DNA of 64,000 nt from NCBI GenBank assembly GCA_018466975.1, contig CM031561.1, forward strand, positions 5,332,001 to 5,396,000, written 5' to 3'. A program made the translations under genes and the position numbers. This DNA comes from Sparassis latifolia (lineage: Eukaryota; Basidiomycota; Agaricomycetes; Polyporales; Sparassidaceae). Below, piece by piece: positions 31,822-43,711 of the stretch. Positions within the stretch are counted from its first letter, which is position 1; every line of letters begins with the position of its first letter. The notes beneath the pieces were generated by a model that was given only the letters and a program-made list of their open reading frames with translations, had not been told where the DNA came from and ran no database searches.

Positions 31822-34800
31822 CTACATGATTATACAACCCCATCCCTGCGGCCGCTCGTTCTCGCGCCTCTGCCGTGCTTGTTCCTCCTGCGCCCGTCTC
31901 CGCTGTTCCTCCCGCAATCGGTCTTCCTGTATCTGCAACCGCATCCGCCGTCCTCGTTCTATGTCTTCCTGTAACCGCCTCTGTTGCTCTTCGTCCCACA
32001 GTTGGAGTGCTCTCGCTCGGCGCTGAGCATCCAACTCAAATGGTTGCGCCTGCTGTGCGCGACGAGCTTGCACTTGCCGCAATAGCTCTTGCTGTTCACG
32101 ATAGTCAAAGTCCAGAGCCGGTTCCGCATCATCATGAATTCCTCCATGCTGCGCGTGCATGTGCGGGTAGATGGTATCAGCAGTGAAAATGCCCATGCAC
32201 CGCCAACATATGTGGGCACCACACCTGCGACACGTCCAAATCAACTCCGAGCACGGAACCAAGTAATACTGTGGCACTCACCGGCAAGACATGTGGTTGC
32301 ACCCCTCCAGCTTCTCGATCGGAACACTGCACGATGGGCATTTCTTGACACGTCCACCTTGCTGAGCGATCCATGCATCATTCAAGCGCTCCTGTTCGGT
32401 TGGATCCTTCTGAATCCTGTATTCTGCACAGCTCATACCCTCATGCGCATCCTCATGGCATGACGAGCAGACCGTCGAGAAGCACGATGGGCACTGGAGC
32501 GCAGATGCCGGTATGTTCTGGGTCGCAGCGCGATAGAGCTGCGTGCAGTCCGGCGTCTTACAGTACTTGAGTTCTTGCGGGCGCTCGGCGATGTGCTTGT
32601 TGAACACCACCTCCAGTAGGCGATTGAACGACGCAGGTGGGAGGAATCGCTGGATCGTCGGGATTGGAATCGGCACGCCGCATCGAGCCTCGTCGCCCAT
32701 ACAGACAAGCGGGAACTCATCCGAGTCCACAGCACTCGTCAGGAAATGGCGCAAACACGCCATGCAATAGACATGTCCGCAGCCGAGGTAGTGTGGGGAG
32801 GAGATGCTGTCGTAGCAGATCGGGCAGGCCTGTTCTGCCAGAGGCTGATTGGGCAGAGTGTGAAGCTCGCTAAGGGACTCCTCGATCAGACGCGACAGGG
32901 CATGTCGGACCTCCTCGCCCCCTGTGATGGTGATCTTGCTGCTCGAGGCAACAAACTTGACACTGTCTTCGCCAAACGTCTCCTTCAGAGCTGGGATTCC
33001 ATGGCGGATAAAGAAGCTGACCGACTGTCTCTTTAGAGAGACCGTCTTCTCCGTCGCTGACAGTCGCTCGAGTTCGGCCTTGATGAGTTCGCGTGCGCGT
33101 TCGACCGCTCTTGGCTCTCCATACACCTTGAGGACCTGTCTCCTCCAATCTCCCCGCATATACGCGCCCGTCTCGTCGAACACCGAGCGCACAAACATGC
33201 TCCTGGAGTATCCGAGCGATGAATGCCATCCCTCTACTTGCTCTCCAGCAATCAAAGTCTCCACTCTGACCTTGAGAGAACCAATAGCCTGCTTCACTGA
33301 GCCCGACAAGCGGATGCGGACAAAGTTTGCCTGCTCATTGACGATTAAGTTGCAAGCCTTTCTGTCCTTGATGCTGTCAATTAATGAGGCCCACTGTGTC
33401 TTCTGTGCCTTGTATTGCTCAGCCGAGATGACGACCGTGTAGAGCAAGGGGCTGGGAAGTCGGAGCCAGAACGAAGAATAACCAATATAATGGATCTTCC
33501 GGTCGGCGAGAGAATCATGAACCTTCTGAGCTTCCTCCCATGACGTGAACTGTACGCGGACGGAGATGACACCATTGACGCTGTCCAGAGTGGATGTCTG
33601 ATCAAATGTTCTCATTGCTCCAGAAGCCAGGAGTTCTACTTCGTGGCGTAACTGCCGTATAGCGTGCTCGGCGTTATAAGAGAGTCCATTCAGTCGTCTG
33701 ACCAGATCAGAGCCAGCGAAGTCTCTAACTTCTTGGTCAGCCACGGTAGATGCAAGGTTGTTGATCTTGACGGAGTTAGGTCGGAAACTGGGCACGAAGC
33801 GTCCGGGGGGGAGAGTATTCATCTCCAGTTTCACTCGGCGCCCAGCACAAATGCGATTGTTGAGTTCCTGGACTTTGCGATTAGCGTGAAGAACGTCGGG
33901 ATATTCGACAACGTAACGCGCAGAGGGAGCGCGCCATGAGATCGTGAGCACGTCGGCATCCCGTCCAGTAGCTGAGTTCATGCTTCCGGGGATGTTGTGT
34001 GAGCCAACTTCGAAAACCAACGTCTCCTCCCTAAACTCAAGTCCGTCGAGGCCTGCCGCCAAAGCAGATCCGGATTCCGCCTCCATAACAACAACGGCCT
34101 CCTGCTTCCCGTCCGGGGTCCGCTTCAAGCTGACGATATGAAAACGCCCTGCATCGATGCCCTGTTGGGTGAACAACGCGCGGACTTCATCTTCTCGAGC
34201 GTCGAGTGGAAGGTTCTTCGTGCGCACGGTGCAGGACTCGAAGCCAGTAATGATTTTGTCAACGCTCAGGCCAGCGCTAAATGTGACGATGGATCCGAGC
34301 ACGACGTGCTGGATTATCTTCGCGGCGTCCTCCTTCGCGAGTTCCGCTGTGCGCGCCTGCCGCTCTCGTTCACGGGCCGCCTCCCGCTCCGCAAGACGTG
34401 CCCGGCGTGCACGCTCATGCTCTTCTCGAGCTCGTTCCTGAGCTAGCCTTTCTGCCTCTTCCTGTACGAGGCGGACCTGCCTTTCTGCTTCCTCCTGTGC
34501 GAGGCGGGCCTGGCGCTCTGCCTCCTCCTGCACTTGGCGAGCATGCTGAGCCACTTCCTGCCTGGCACGCTCTAGTGCTTGTTCTGCGCGGATGCGTGCA
34601 GCTTCTTGTACCTACGGGGACAATTACCAAACGATTATCAGACATAGAAGTAGTTGATTACGGATAAGTGGATGAGGTACTTCGGGATCGTGTCCGAACC
34701 AACATTTAGCGCCCTTTGTGCATGAACCCGTCTTCCAAGCATGGCACGGTATCTCGCCGCGTTTAGGGCGTGGGTTACCGGCTAAAACTGTTGGATTCGT

Positions 34801-35189
34801 GTTCGTGGAGCTAGAGCTCTCAGCGATGGGCGGAGAGGGTCGAGATTGGTATTGCAGGCTGCCCGGTGTCATTGGAGAAGGCTGTTCATCATCCGTAACC
34901 GGTAGCTGTGGCCGTGCACTAGACTTCCGCTTCGTGCGAACGTGAGGAGCGCGTTGCGTATGAACAGGATAGTTGAGAGTCTCGGACTGTGATACTGGTG
35001 TGCCGTGAGTTGTGACCTACAGAAAGAATGTAACAACACTCGGCAGCAAATGGTAATCCACATCACTGGACTACTTACTTGTGAAGCAAGCTCGTGGTTG
35101 AACTTGCACGATGCTCCAAAGCGACAGTGACCTTGTGCATACAGGCGGCATGGCTTGGTATGTCTCCGGGTGTCGGAGAGGGTGGACAT
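31822..35189 (-). CDS. RBR-type E3 ubiquitin ligase with CCCH fingers, RRM-like region and CaaX end
   Basis: Four exons: 35189-35079, 35016-34681, 34611-32282, 32224-31822, about 1,059 aa. Two CCCH fingers come first: C-x7-C-x5-C-x3-H at about residues 14-33 and again at about 127-145. A long Glu/Arg/Ala coiled coil follows (about 150-235), then an RRM-like segment (V-R-T-K-N-L-P-L-D-A). After a poorly conserved middle part comes the RBR module: RING1 (C-P-I-C-Y-D...C-G-H-V-Y-C), an IBR, and RING2 (C-P-S-C-S-V-P-I-E-K-L-E-G-C-N-H-M). The Cys of G-C-N-H-M (about 920) is the thioester-forming residue in this class. RING2 is split by the last intron. A second charged coiled coil and a C-terminal C-I-I-M follow. 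RBR ligases take ubiquitin from an E2 to their own Cys. RNA-binding domains plus RBR suggest action on ribonucleoprotein substrates. Confidence 0.88.
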
Positions 35190-35914
35190 GGCGGTTGAGG
35201 GATAAGCTGAAGGGCACTCGGATGAACCCAGCGCTCCGGGATGTCTGGGAAGGTAACGACCACCGCATGTCGACGAACCCAATTACCAGCGAGGCATTCA
35301 TGTGTCTAGAAAAGGTAAGTAGACAGACAACCAGTGGCAGATAAACTTCCTTGAACAGTTGCACTGAATAAACACGCACCTACGTATATTATAAGTGTCC
35401 TTCAAATATGCAGCAGGATAAGTTCGAATGGACCTATTGCAGCGGGAACGTCGACGAACTTTTCTGCAGCGTTGAGTGTAGTTCTTGTCCGTTGTCAGAA
35501 ACGGAGCCGAACTGAGCGCTCGAGGTCGATCTACACCACCTTATCTCCTGATTTGTGCACGAACGCAGGTAATAAATTGCTCAGAGCAAGGAACACCCAA
35601 GGCCCATTGATCGCTGTAAACGACACCGATAGTAAATTAGGACTAGTCTGTGCCACAGCCACTTTGAGCTTTTATCAAAGGTTGAATCTGGATTATTCAC
35701 TCGGATTTGGTCTCCGCGCACGCTAAACTTACCAATTGTGGCTGAACAGGAATACAGGTGGATCAATATTGTACTCTTTCATACAACTTTCATATCTCTT
35801 TCATATCTAATGTTCAACGTTCAGCGTCAATAGAATTCCGCGATTGCGCAGTAACCGAAGAAGGTCGATCAACGAACCACTACATACATGAAACAAGAAA
35901 TAGAAGCTTTGCAG
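35190..35914. other. Intergenic, no gene seen
   Basis: About 725 bases: upstream region of the RBR ligase gene and downstream region of the F-box gene. The ligase frame stays open upstream to 35282 without homology, so 35189 is preferred as start. Confidence 0.45.
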
Positions 35915-37552
35915 CTATGGAGGACAGTCTCCTCTTTCCTCTATCGCTTTTGAATCCACAGCTACAGATACACAAGCTTCAATTTTCAGTTTGTATCGTG
36001 TACGGGGTAGGCATAGATACGGTCTCACCGTATCTGTACTTTCCTTCGCGTCTATCGGATTAAAGTCCTGGCACTTGAGGATTGGCTCGAGTGCACCACC
36101 GTCCATGCGCCACCACAGCGGCACCTCCGCATTTATAACAGCAGGTGTATCACCAACAGAAAATTTCCCCTTCTCCGCCACAGTTACCGCAACCCAGCGC
36201 AGTGAGGCAATGGTACATGCTATGTGCAAGCGAAACGCATGGAGCACGGACTCGGTGAGAGAGTCGGAGGTCGGAACTGGTCCTGCGACAAGTCGAACCG
36301 GATTAAGAGCAGGAGAGGGCACCCGGAACGGCCGGATGCAGATGGACAGGGATTGGATGGGGATTGTGCCGAGGATCTGCGGGATGGTACCCTGCAAGCA
36401 TAACTGCTTCAGTCACATGCGAGAGGAAATACAAGAGGTAAAACATACCATCCAGTCGTCGACCTTCATCGTGTGTCCCTCGTCAAGACGCAGTGCTAGA
36501 TGTCGCAGCCGCGGAACGACGCGCACAAATCGTCCCCAAAATGCCGCCTGACTGACTCGAGTCTCAACTGGGAGAGAGAGTATGATCGGATTCGTACGCT
36601 CTATCACCCCCAGCGCGGTGGCGTAGTGGTAGGAGGTTTGCTCGAGTTCAAGCAATCGTACAGGGCATGCGATGACCCAGTGGGCAAAGTCGGGCACGTT
36701 TCCCCGAAGGCGGTCGAGAGATGGCCAGCACGCTTCAAAGTTACCGGTGTCGTTGTCTCCTTCAACGGGGTCTGCGTATATATCTGAGACGATGAGAGTG
36801 TGTAGGTTAGGGAACGCGTTCACAAAGGACGACATTCGCGCCTTCGTGCCATGAACTGAGAGTGTGCGTAAGGATGGGATCTGGGCTATCTGTCCCTTCT
36901 TCCGCTCCGCCATTCCGGAGTCGGTGGGCGGCCAAGCCTTGTCAGTCTGGATATCGAGATGCGCCAGCTCGAGACAGTCGAGATTCTGCAGTGCACCTAG
37001 TCTCTCAAACAACGCCGGAGTCTTTCTGTTGAAGAGCTGTGTGAAGGTGAGCCTGCGCAGCTGGCTGCACATTTGGGGGAGATGCGTAAGAGATAATTCT
37101 CCACAGTTATGCAGTGAGACATCTACGAGGTCGGGCAACGCTTCGAGCGCAGCAGCAATGCGGGGCTCATGTGTAATGAGCGCTTCAAAGCACGATATCG
37201 AGAGTCGGCGAAGGCGACGCGCGCCTTCCAAGAGGTCCACTAACTGGGAAGAAGCGGAGAAGTCAACTGTGTGGGTGAACTCGATGTGGCGCGCGACACC
37301 GAATGCAGAGGAGATAATGGTGAGTTCGCGAAGAAAGGGAAGCCGGACACCTCCATTCATTAGCATGGCCATGCAAAAAGCACGGAGCTGGTCTTGAGAC
37401 TGTGTGATATAAACGCTAGAGAGGCTGCGAGCCAAGCTAATGTCGTAGGCTTCGTGAGAGACCATAGAAAGCGTCAGCGCGGAGGAGGCATTCAAGTAAG
37501 AAAGTACGATGTATAGAACATCGCGATTGAGTGACAGGAGGTTCAACGTCAT
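35915..37552 (-). CDS. F-box/LRR-type protein
   Basis: Exons 37552-36449 and 36391-35915 (donor GTATGT, acceptor GCAG, 57-nt intron), about 526 aa. The F-box lies at residues about 6-45 (L-N-R-D-V-L-Y-I-V-L-S-Y-L ... M-V-S-H-E-A-Y). Irregular leucine-rich repeats follow (L-R-R-L-S-I-S-C, L-V-D-V-S-L-H-N-C, L-D-C-L-E-L-A-H-L). Such proteins recruit targets to SCF ubiquitin ligases through Skp1; the target is unknown. The C-terminal exon is not LRR-like and contains V-A-V-T-V-A-E. It belongs to the highly expanded F-box set of Agaricomycetes but is only distantly related to the pair at 44.7 and 57.2 kb. Reading frame intact. Confidence 0.8.
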
Positions 37553-37820
37553 GGCAGGGAGTTTAGTGGAGACGGAGCCGACGAGGTGGAGGTCTACCTG
37601 GGGGAGCTTCTGAAACTACCCTGGGATTATATGTTTCCGGCACTTCGCCAAGTACAGAAGCAAAACGCAAGTACAGATGCACAAACAGGCAACTCCATGA
37701 CTCTTGGCGTCGACTCTGCGTGGGTGAAAACAACACGAAGAACCGTTTTTTTGGCATACCTGGGAGCTCACCGGAGAATATGCGGTGCTGATCTTCCTAG
37801 TAGTGCTAGGGAGCACTGAA

Positions 37821-37857
37821 AATGATAGCCGGCGCAATGATTGCGCCGGAATGATAG
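37821..37857. repeat. Perfect palindrome flanked by 8-bp direct repeats
   Basis: AATGATAG (37821-37828), then CCGGCGCAAT-G-ATTGCGCCGG (37829-37849), then AATGATAG again (37850-37857). It is non-coding, 270 bp upstream of the F-box gene start. It may be a transposon footprint or a protein-binding site. Confidence 0.7.
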
Positions 37858-38416
37858 TTTGCAGCGTGAGCCTCGGATATGAAGCTAAGTTACTCCCGCA
37901 CCGATCAGTGAACGATACCGTGACGGAGAGTCGGCGCGCACTACGTGCGCTGGAAAGCCCTGAGGATCGTAAGACCTAGTACATGCCTGATAGTTGACTC
38001 GATGTGAAAGCGGTCAACGGTGATCGTCGTGGTCGCGTCTGGTGACCGCGTCGCAAAGCACTGTGGAATGTTATGCTGCAGCCAGCGGCGTGCTCCGCTT
38101 GGGCCATCATGGGAGTCCCACTCACGCTGAACCACTGCTTCGCCGGATTGTAAGAGCATACTGCCATTGACAATGCGGATGCGTGTGTGCGAGAGCTGCG
38201 TAGATCTCTTGGGCTTGTGACCGGAGTTTATAGATCGATGCTGCCGCGGACTCGGAAGTATTTTCCATCTCCAAGATCTGAGCGGCCCGGCGCCCCGCTG
38301 TCCATTCCCACTACTTACATGCACCACAATGGGCTCATTGGTAAGTCGAAAAAATTGATAGGCTACTGAACAACGCGCAATACGCTTTACACACGGTATA
38401 ACACACACCGGATGTT
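37858..38416. other. Intergenic with an unassigned minus-strand frame
   Basis: A 155-codon minus-strand frame (38408-37941) has possible intron-like breaks, and its C-terminal half reads like a structured protein (I-V-N-G-S-M-L-L-Q-S-G-E). I recognise no family and no start exon. It may be a remnant of another gene. Confidence 0.3.
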
Positions 38417-40842
38417 CTAGCCACCAAACTTCTCATCATGCATGGTTGCCTCTTGCGAGTCCAAGTCTCTACCCACATCTGCGCCGACGTTTGCCACAGG
38501 GCCTTGGAACCAGTACATGCCGCCGTACTTGGGCAAGAAATAGTAGCCCAGGCACAGCGCGAACCATCCTCCTAGCACCGCAATGGTGTAGTTCATGTCT
38601 GTTGCGTTTGGGCCAGGCGAGCTGGGGAATACTAAAATAACCAACGAGAACACCATCCATGCCACCGCTACCATACCCACAGGGTACCCCTAAGTGAAAT
38701 AAATTGAGCCTCTGGTATCGGGAATAGATTCGCAGAACTCACCCATTTGCCTAGAGAGAATGGACCGGGTTTCCAGTCCTTTCCTCCGTAGAATCTGCTC
38801 ATAATGGAGAATATGTACGCGATGTATAGACCGATCACCCCCAGACCGAATATAGCGGAGATAGCGGCAGCCCCCGCGAATGCAAGTAACCCAAGTAATG
38901 CCGCGACGAAGACGGCAAACCAGGCGCAGTTAACTGGTGTCTGTGTGTACTTGTTGACGCGATAAAGATATTTCGACAACGGCAGACCTCCGTCTCGCGC
39001 AAAGGCGAATGTCTGTCGAGAGCTGGCAATGCACTGCGGATAACTTAGCTCAAACTTCGGCATCCATATGACTCCATATGACCAGACGTACCAAGCTTGT
39101 GCCCGTGAAAAATCTATTCAATAATTCAGAAAACTACAGCTACTGAAGAGAGGTGTAACTCACTGCACGGTAACGACGAGAGACCACACAGCCAATGTGC
39201 CCCTTTGTCCGAAGCTGTCATACAAGATCTAACAGCTCATAGTCAACACTACCGAAGATAGTGGTCCTAGAAAGACGCACTGCAGCCATCGGCTGTCCGA
39301 TAGGGCTTGCCAGGATTGTCTCGATATCAGTGCCCATCCGAAATGCAATCACGACATTGATAGCTAGCCACGACGAACTTCGTTAAGTGCTTACTCCTCT
39401 TACAGTGAGACAGCTAAGAAGAACCAATAGACTGACCCCATCCGAGAACGCCGGCGACGAACGTGGCGCTAATTAGAGCATACGGGACCGCCTTGGCAGC
39501 ATTCGTTGTCTCTTCACTGATGTGCAGTGAGGAATCAAAACCCGCTGGAAACTAATCAGAATTTCCCTGAGAAGCACATAGTTGATGGAAGGCTGACATA
39601 TTGTCCAGAGTGGCGCGAGGAAGCTCAGGACGAAGGCGAAGCCATCCGGCCAGCCACTGTCTGTCAGAACAATGTATTCATTCAAGAATAATTACAATTA
39701 CGGCGGGTGCAGTTGAACTCACAGTTGACAAAACCTCCAAATGCATACCTTGCTGAGTTCTTGAATCCATCCGGGGTGGATGCGGGCAGAGCAATGATGA
39801 TGCCAAGACACAACCTGTATCATCGCGTGAACTGCCATTCGCTATGAAGGCCAATTTATATTTGATCGGTGCACGCACAAGATATTTAGAACCATATATA
39901 TGGTCTGCAAACGTGCGATGATCGACGATGCTAAGGAGGCTACTGTAGCATGGCAGATTAGGATGAGGAGATACACGGCGCTGCAATCGAACAAAGGAAT
40001 TAGTCTGTGAGGTGCCTCGCAACGCACAGAGGAAACGCTCACTAGGTCTGCCCAGTAGTCGGAGAGAATGTAGTTCCAGAACCGATACTCGCTGCTGCCT
40101 GTCATCTCCCTTTAGCCATGCCTAACGTCACTTTGTCTGAGGAAGATCTTACCATCACCTGAACCGCACAACCCCAATCAACGGAAGCGATGCCCGCAAT
40201 AAGCCCAATGGTATTGGAATCTTTATTTCTTCTTAGTCTCAGTTATGACTGGTATTCTGAATCAAGACTCACATCCGACAATCCATGACAGCAGCTTGCG
40301 CCATCGTGGCGAGGCAAACTTGAATGTCCACCAGTACAACCCACCCGAAGTCGGGGCCGCTGAACCCAATTCACCTAATGTCAAAGTGATAAGGAAGATG
40401 AAGAAGCTGCATGTCGCCCACTGTCGAACGAACAAAAGGATGACTGTAAGCGCGTGTACGTAACTAGACGCATCAGTGCAATACTTACGCCCCAGATCAT
40501 TGACACAGGACCACCGTTTGGAAGGGCGTATACGAGAACAGACCTACAACAAACATCGAGCGGTGAGTACCGCACACCGTGATCGAGCAGTGCTTCCTCG
40601 CAACGTTTCAAGAACACAGCAGCAGGCTTCGCCGTCTTTGACTTGTAGTATCGGACTTACGCTATAGAGGGAAACAGACCATAGATACTGAAGACAAGTC
40701 CAAAGACTTCAAACGGAGAGAATGCACGGCGGAATTCCTGCTTGTATCCCAACCGTGCAAGCACCTGTGCATCGCTGTCTCGCTCGATGGTAGGGTGAGA
40801 TTCCACAGCCGTGCCGAACTTGTTGTTCTCTCCAGTATCCAT
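38417..40842 (-). CDS. Amino-acid/GABA permease, APC superfamily, many introns
   Basis: Plasma-membrane transporter with the start at the ATG 40842 and about ten short exons, stop at 38417. Exon 1 is cytosolic and ends in F-E-V-F-G-L-V-F-S-I. Later exons encode P-N-G-G-P-V-S-M-I-W-G, then E-L-G-S-A-A-P-T-S-G-G-L-Y-W-W-T, S-V-D-W-G-C-A-V-Q-V-M, F-A-R-D-G-G-L-P-L-S, and the last two helices (about 38700-38417) with G-G-M-Y-W-F-Q-G-P-V-A. These are signatures of the fungal Uga4-type permeases that import GABA, choline or amino acids with protons. The exact substrate cannot be told. The length would be about 530 aa with 12 helices. The middle exons (39050-40200) are short and I did not fix all borders. 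No disabling change was noticed. Confidence 0.82.
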
Positions 40843-40986
40843 GATGGTCAGATGTGAGTCTAAAGCACGGGCAGTACTTGGGAGTGTAAGTGCAAACCGG
40901 GGGAAGAACTGAGCCTCAGTGAAAACGTCGGATTTTGAGGTCGATTCCTATCGAATAATGGCGGAGTATTCGCTGTCCGCCGACGG

Positions 40987-41065
40987 CATTTGATCTCAGC
41001 AGAAAAAATGAGACTGAAACGTTTGAGGTCAAATGAGATCAAATGAGAAGCTGCAAACATTTGAT
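40987..41065. promoter_or_regulatory. Repeated CATTTGAT / TCAAATGAGA motifs upstream of the permease
   Basis: TCAAATGAGA occurs twice in tandem (41029-41038, 41039-41048). Its inverse core CATTTGAT occurs at 40987 and 41058, and a related ATTTGATC at 41136. They lie 145-300 bp upstream of the permease ATG. This may be a transcription-factor site cluster; the role is inferred. Confidence 0.35.
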
Positions 41066-41079
41066 GGCAATTGATGTCG

Positions 41080-41863
41080 TTAGACGGTATGGTCGCCGAG
41101 CAGGCTTAGCTTCATGTTCGAAGTTCAAGTCTCATATTTGATCGGTAGAACGCTGATTGATGGTACACTAGAATATCGAGTTTGCGAGAGCACGGGGATG
41201 TGGTACTGAGAGCCCTTCTGCATGCAGACTCCGAGAATTAGGAGTGTAGACAGATGTATCTGGAACACACTTCAGCCATGCATTATACATGAGACAATGC
41301 AAAAGCACACTCACGAGAAGGGAGGGGAGGTGCTTGGCTCCCGCATGTCAGATGCATTTGCCGTTCCGCACAATCCGAAATCTTGCCAGACACCGCATTC
41401 AGCACGCGAGGCACGATGGAGGACTTGCAAGAGGTACCTCGCCAAATTGTACAGATCTGCTCAGCAGCTGCGTCGTTCATCAGCCTGCCAGTTCTGTTCA
41501 AAATTTAACTTCAGGAAGATATTTCACAGGTGCTTTCGGCATTCAACACAGATAATCCATGAAGGAGACAGCGAGCTGCCGCCAGCTCGGCTCTGGAGGT
41601 GCGCGTTGAGGTAGATCAGGTGTGCAGGGAATGTACTGGAGGGACAAGGGTCTTTGCGGCCTCGTTTCCGCTCTCTTTGGTACTCTGGTCAGCGGGAAGG
41701 CGGTGTGTCACTTTTTGGGAACGTACAGAGGCCTCGATACGGTACGCAGGAATGTCGACGGTATGTACTTCGAATTTGACGCGCTCATTTGCTTCCGGCT
41801 GGCGTGCGCGCGCGCGCTCACAGACGCCCGCCCCGACTGCTTCGGACGGCGGCAAGGAGCCGA
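41080..41863. other. Intergenic, no supported gene
   Basis: About 780 bases. Overlapping frames of 80-130 codons exist on both strands but none has a recognisable domain. It may contain transposon debris, since a tRNA-like relic and a MITE follow. Confidence 0.4.
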
Positions 41864-41870
41864 ACCAGAG

Positions 41871-41929
41871 CAGCTCAGCTGGTCGGAGCGCGAACTTTTA
41901 GGTTCGCGTGCCGGTGTCCCGGGTCGATC
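41871..41929 (+). other. Degenerate tRNA-like sequence (Lys-type loop), possible SINE head
   Basis: CAGCTCAGCTGG (41871-41882) fits the internal A box of tRNA genes. It is followed by a hairpin CGCGAAC-TTTTAG-GTTCGCG (41889-41908) at anticodon-arm distance, and by GGGTCGATC (41921-41929), a B box lacking one T. The T stem does not pair and the acceptor stem is not recognisable. It is not a functional tRNA. Confidence 0.4.
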
Positions 41930-41972
41930 TAAACGTTGCATAGGCGGAAGGTCAACCGGGATCCTCAGATTA

Positions 41973-42456
41973 CTATCATTACCCCAGTAATGCAATTGCG
42001 ATTGCATCTCTGTCATCGTTCCTTCAAATCGGGCCCATTTTCCTTCGAACCTCTTTGGATCAAATATACAACATATAAGCTACCTTCTGTGTGACTGCCA
42101 ATTTTTTTCCTGATGTTGTGCGATTCCAAGACCGAACGCAGTGAAGAGACTCATTTGCACGCAAGAGCGCCGAATCGGTCACAGATCGTCACGCTTGCCG
42201 ACGTGCCGTTCCCTTGTTCTCCCTCTAGTCGGAGTTTTAAATGGCACATTTCACTGTCACGCCTGAGTCCTCCAAACTTGCAATTCAGAGACTTCGCACT
42301 CTTCCCCTCCGAGTTTGACTCCCAAGTTGCACAGCCAAGGTATTTGGGACTGTGCACATCTATTGCATATTTCTTTGTGATTTTTAGTGCAGCAAAATGC
42401 GGCAAAACGGCGAAATTGCATAACTAGACCAGATTGCAATACTGGGGTAACGATAG
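41973..42456. mobile_element. 484-bp TA-flanked MITE, copy 2
   Basis: Same family and orientation as 11031-11504, with ends CTATCATTACCCCAGTA...TACTGGGGTAACGATAG and TA on both sides (41971-41972, 42457-42458). Differences include a small insertion (CTTGTTCTC near 42212) and scattered substitutions. Confidence 0.88.
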
Positions 42457-42458
42457 TA

Positions 42459-43597
42459 TCTGGGGAACGGGGTATGAACGCGGATCAGTTTTGACTTCGC
42501 GCTTTGTGACTTGAAAATGAAGCTGAGCCTGCTCGGCAACCGTAGACGGCCTCTCCCATCCTTTGCTGAAAGCAGTCGAATCTCATTGAATGTCATGAAA
42601 TATCATTTCGCTGGGAGCCCGAGTCTTGCCTGCCTCTTGCCTCTAGACGCAAGAATTTATTCTCACTCAACCGCAGGCCCGGTGAGTCCGAGCTCGAGTC
42701 AACAGTCTGAGTCCCTTCCGCCGGCGAAGCACGCGTCTTCCAACCCCCAGCAGGTCGATATCAACGCGCTAAGTCCTCTTGAACTCGTGCTTGTCGGAGG
42801 CCTAGAATCTGCATATTTTCTGAATCCTCTCGTGCCTCAGGAGATGTGTGCCCCAGCATTAGATTCGTGGTAAGTGACTATATGATCCGTCCCCTCCGCC
42901 CCCCAACCCATAGTAGGGATCATTTTGTAGTATGCCTGCGGGTGACTAACTTGACCTGTCGCTGTTCTTGCCATATGTACTCTTGCTGGTGAGCTTTGTC
43001 TTAGCACGATGCGTGTTTGAATGCTGACATTGTGACATTTCACCACTAGGATGATGTCAATTGTGACCGGCCGCATTATGCTCGACCTACAGTGAGCGGC
43101 GATACCGAGGAATCTGACTGGCATGCCATAGTCGAGACCTTCGAACCGCTTTGCCGATACTTGGCTTCCCTGCGCCTGCGATCGTACCGAGCATTATACA
43201 GGTAGAGGGAGTATCACGGGGCATCTTGCATTGAGATGAATATTGGTGTGAGCTCTCAATATTTTTCTCGTCACCATGGGCTGACACTTAGATGCTTGTT
43301 ATACTGTTCAGCAGTGGGCAGTGGCATGGAGACACCCCCAAATTGTGCGACCGCTCTCATCGAAATGTGTATAATGTTAGTATCGATAAGTGGTGAGCCG
43401 AGGAGTCAGTCACTAGAGGTGTGTCCCACAGAGTCCCCACTGGATTATCTCTGCCGGAGCGTCGGCCCCATCTCCTCATTATTCAATGGAATTGATTCCA
43501 CCATTGAGGCCTACACCTCACTTCCGGCCCAGCGACTCATCAGGAAGTCTGGATTTCTCCGGATGGAGATGGGATTTCCTCGGTTCCATCCGGAGCT
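42459..43597. other. Intergenic, no supported gene
   Basis: About 1.1 kb. One plus-strand frame of 120 codons (42511-42873) rich in Ser, Pro and Leu lacks any recognised domain. I see no convincing exon chain. Confidence 0.35.
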
Positions 43598-43711
43598 GGG
43601 CCATGCAGAGATGCGATATCCATCCGGGGCCATGCAGAGATGCGATATCCATCCGGGGCCAGGCAGAGACGCGATCTCCATCCAGGGCCAGGCAGACGCG
43701 ATCTCCATCAG
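43598..43711 (+). repeat. 29-bp minisatellite, about four units
   Basis: Units GGGCCATGCAGAGATGCGAT... start at 43598, 43627, 43656 and 43685. The first two are identical; the third and fourth change CATGC to CAGGC and lose 'ATA' to 'ATC'; the fourth is shortened by about 3 bp. Because 29 is not a multiple of 3, the overlapping frames carry similar peptides in all phases. Confidence 0.85.
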
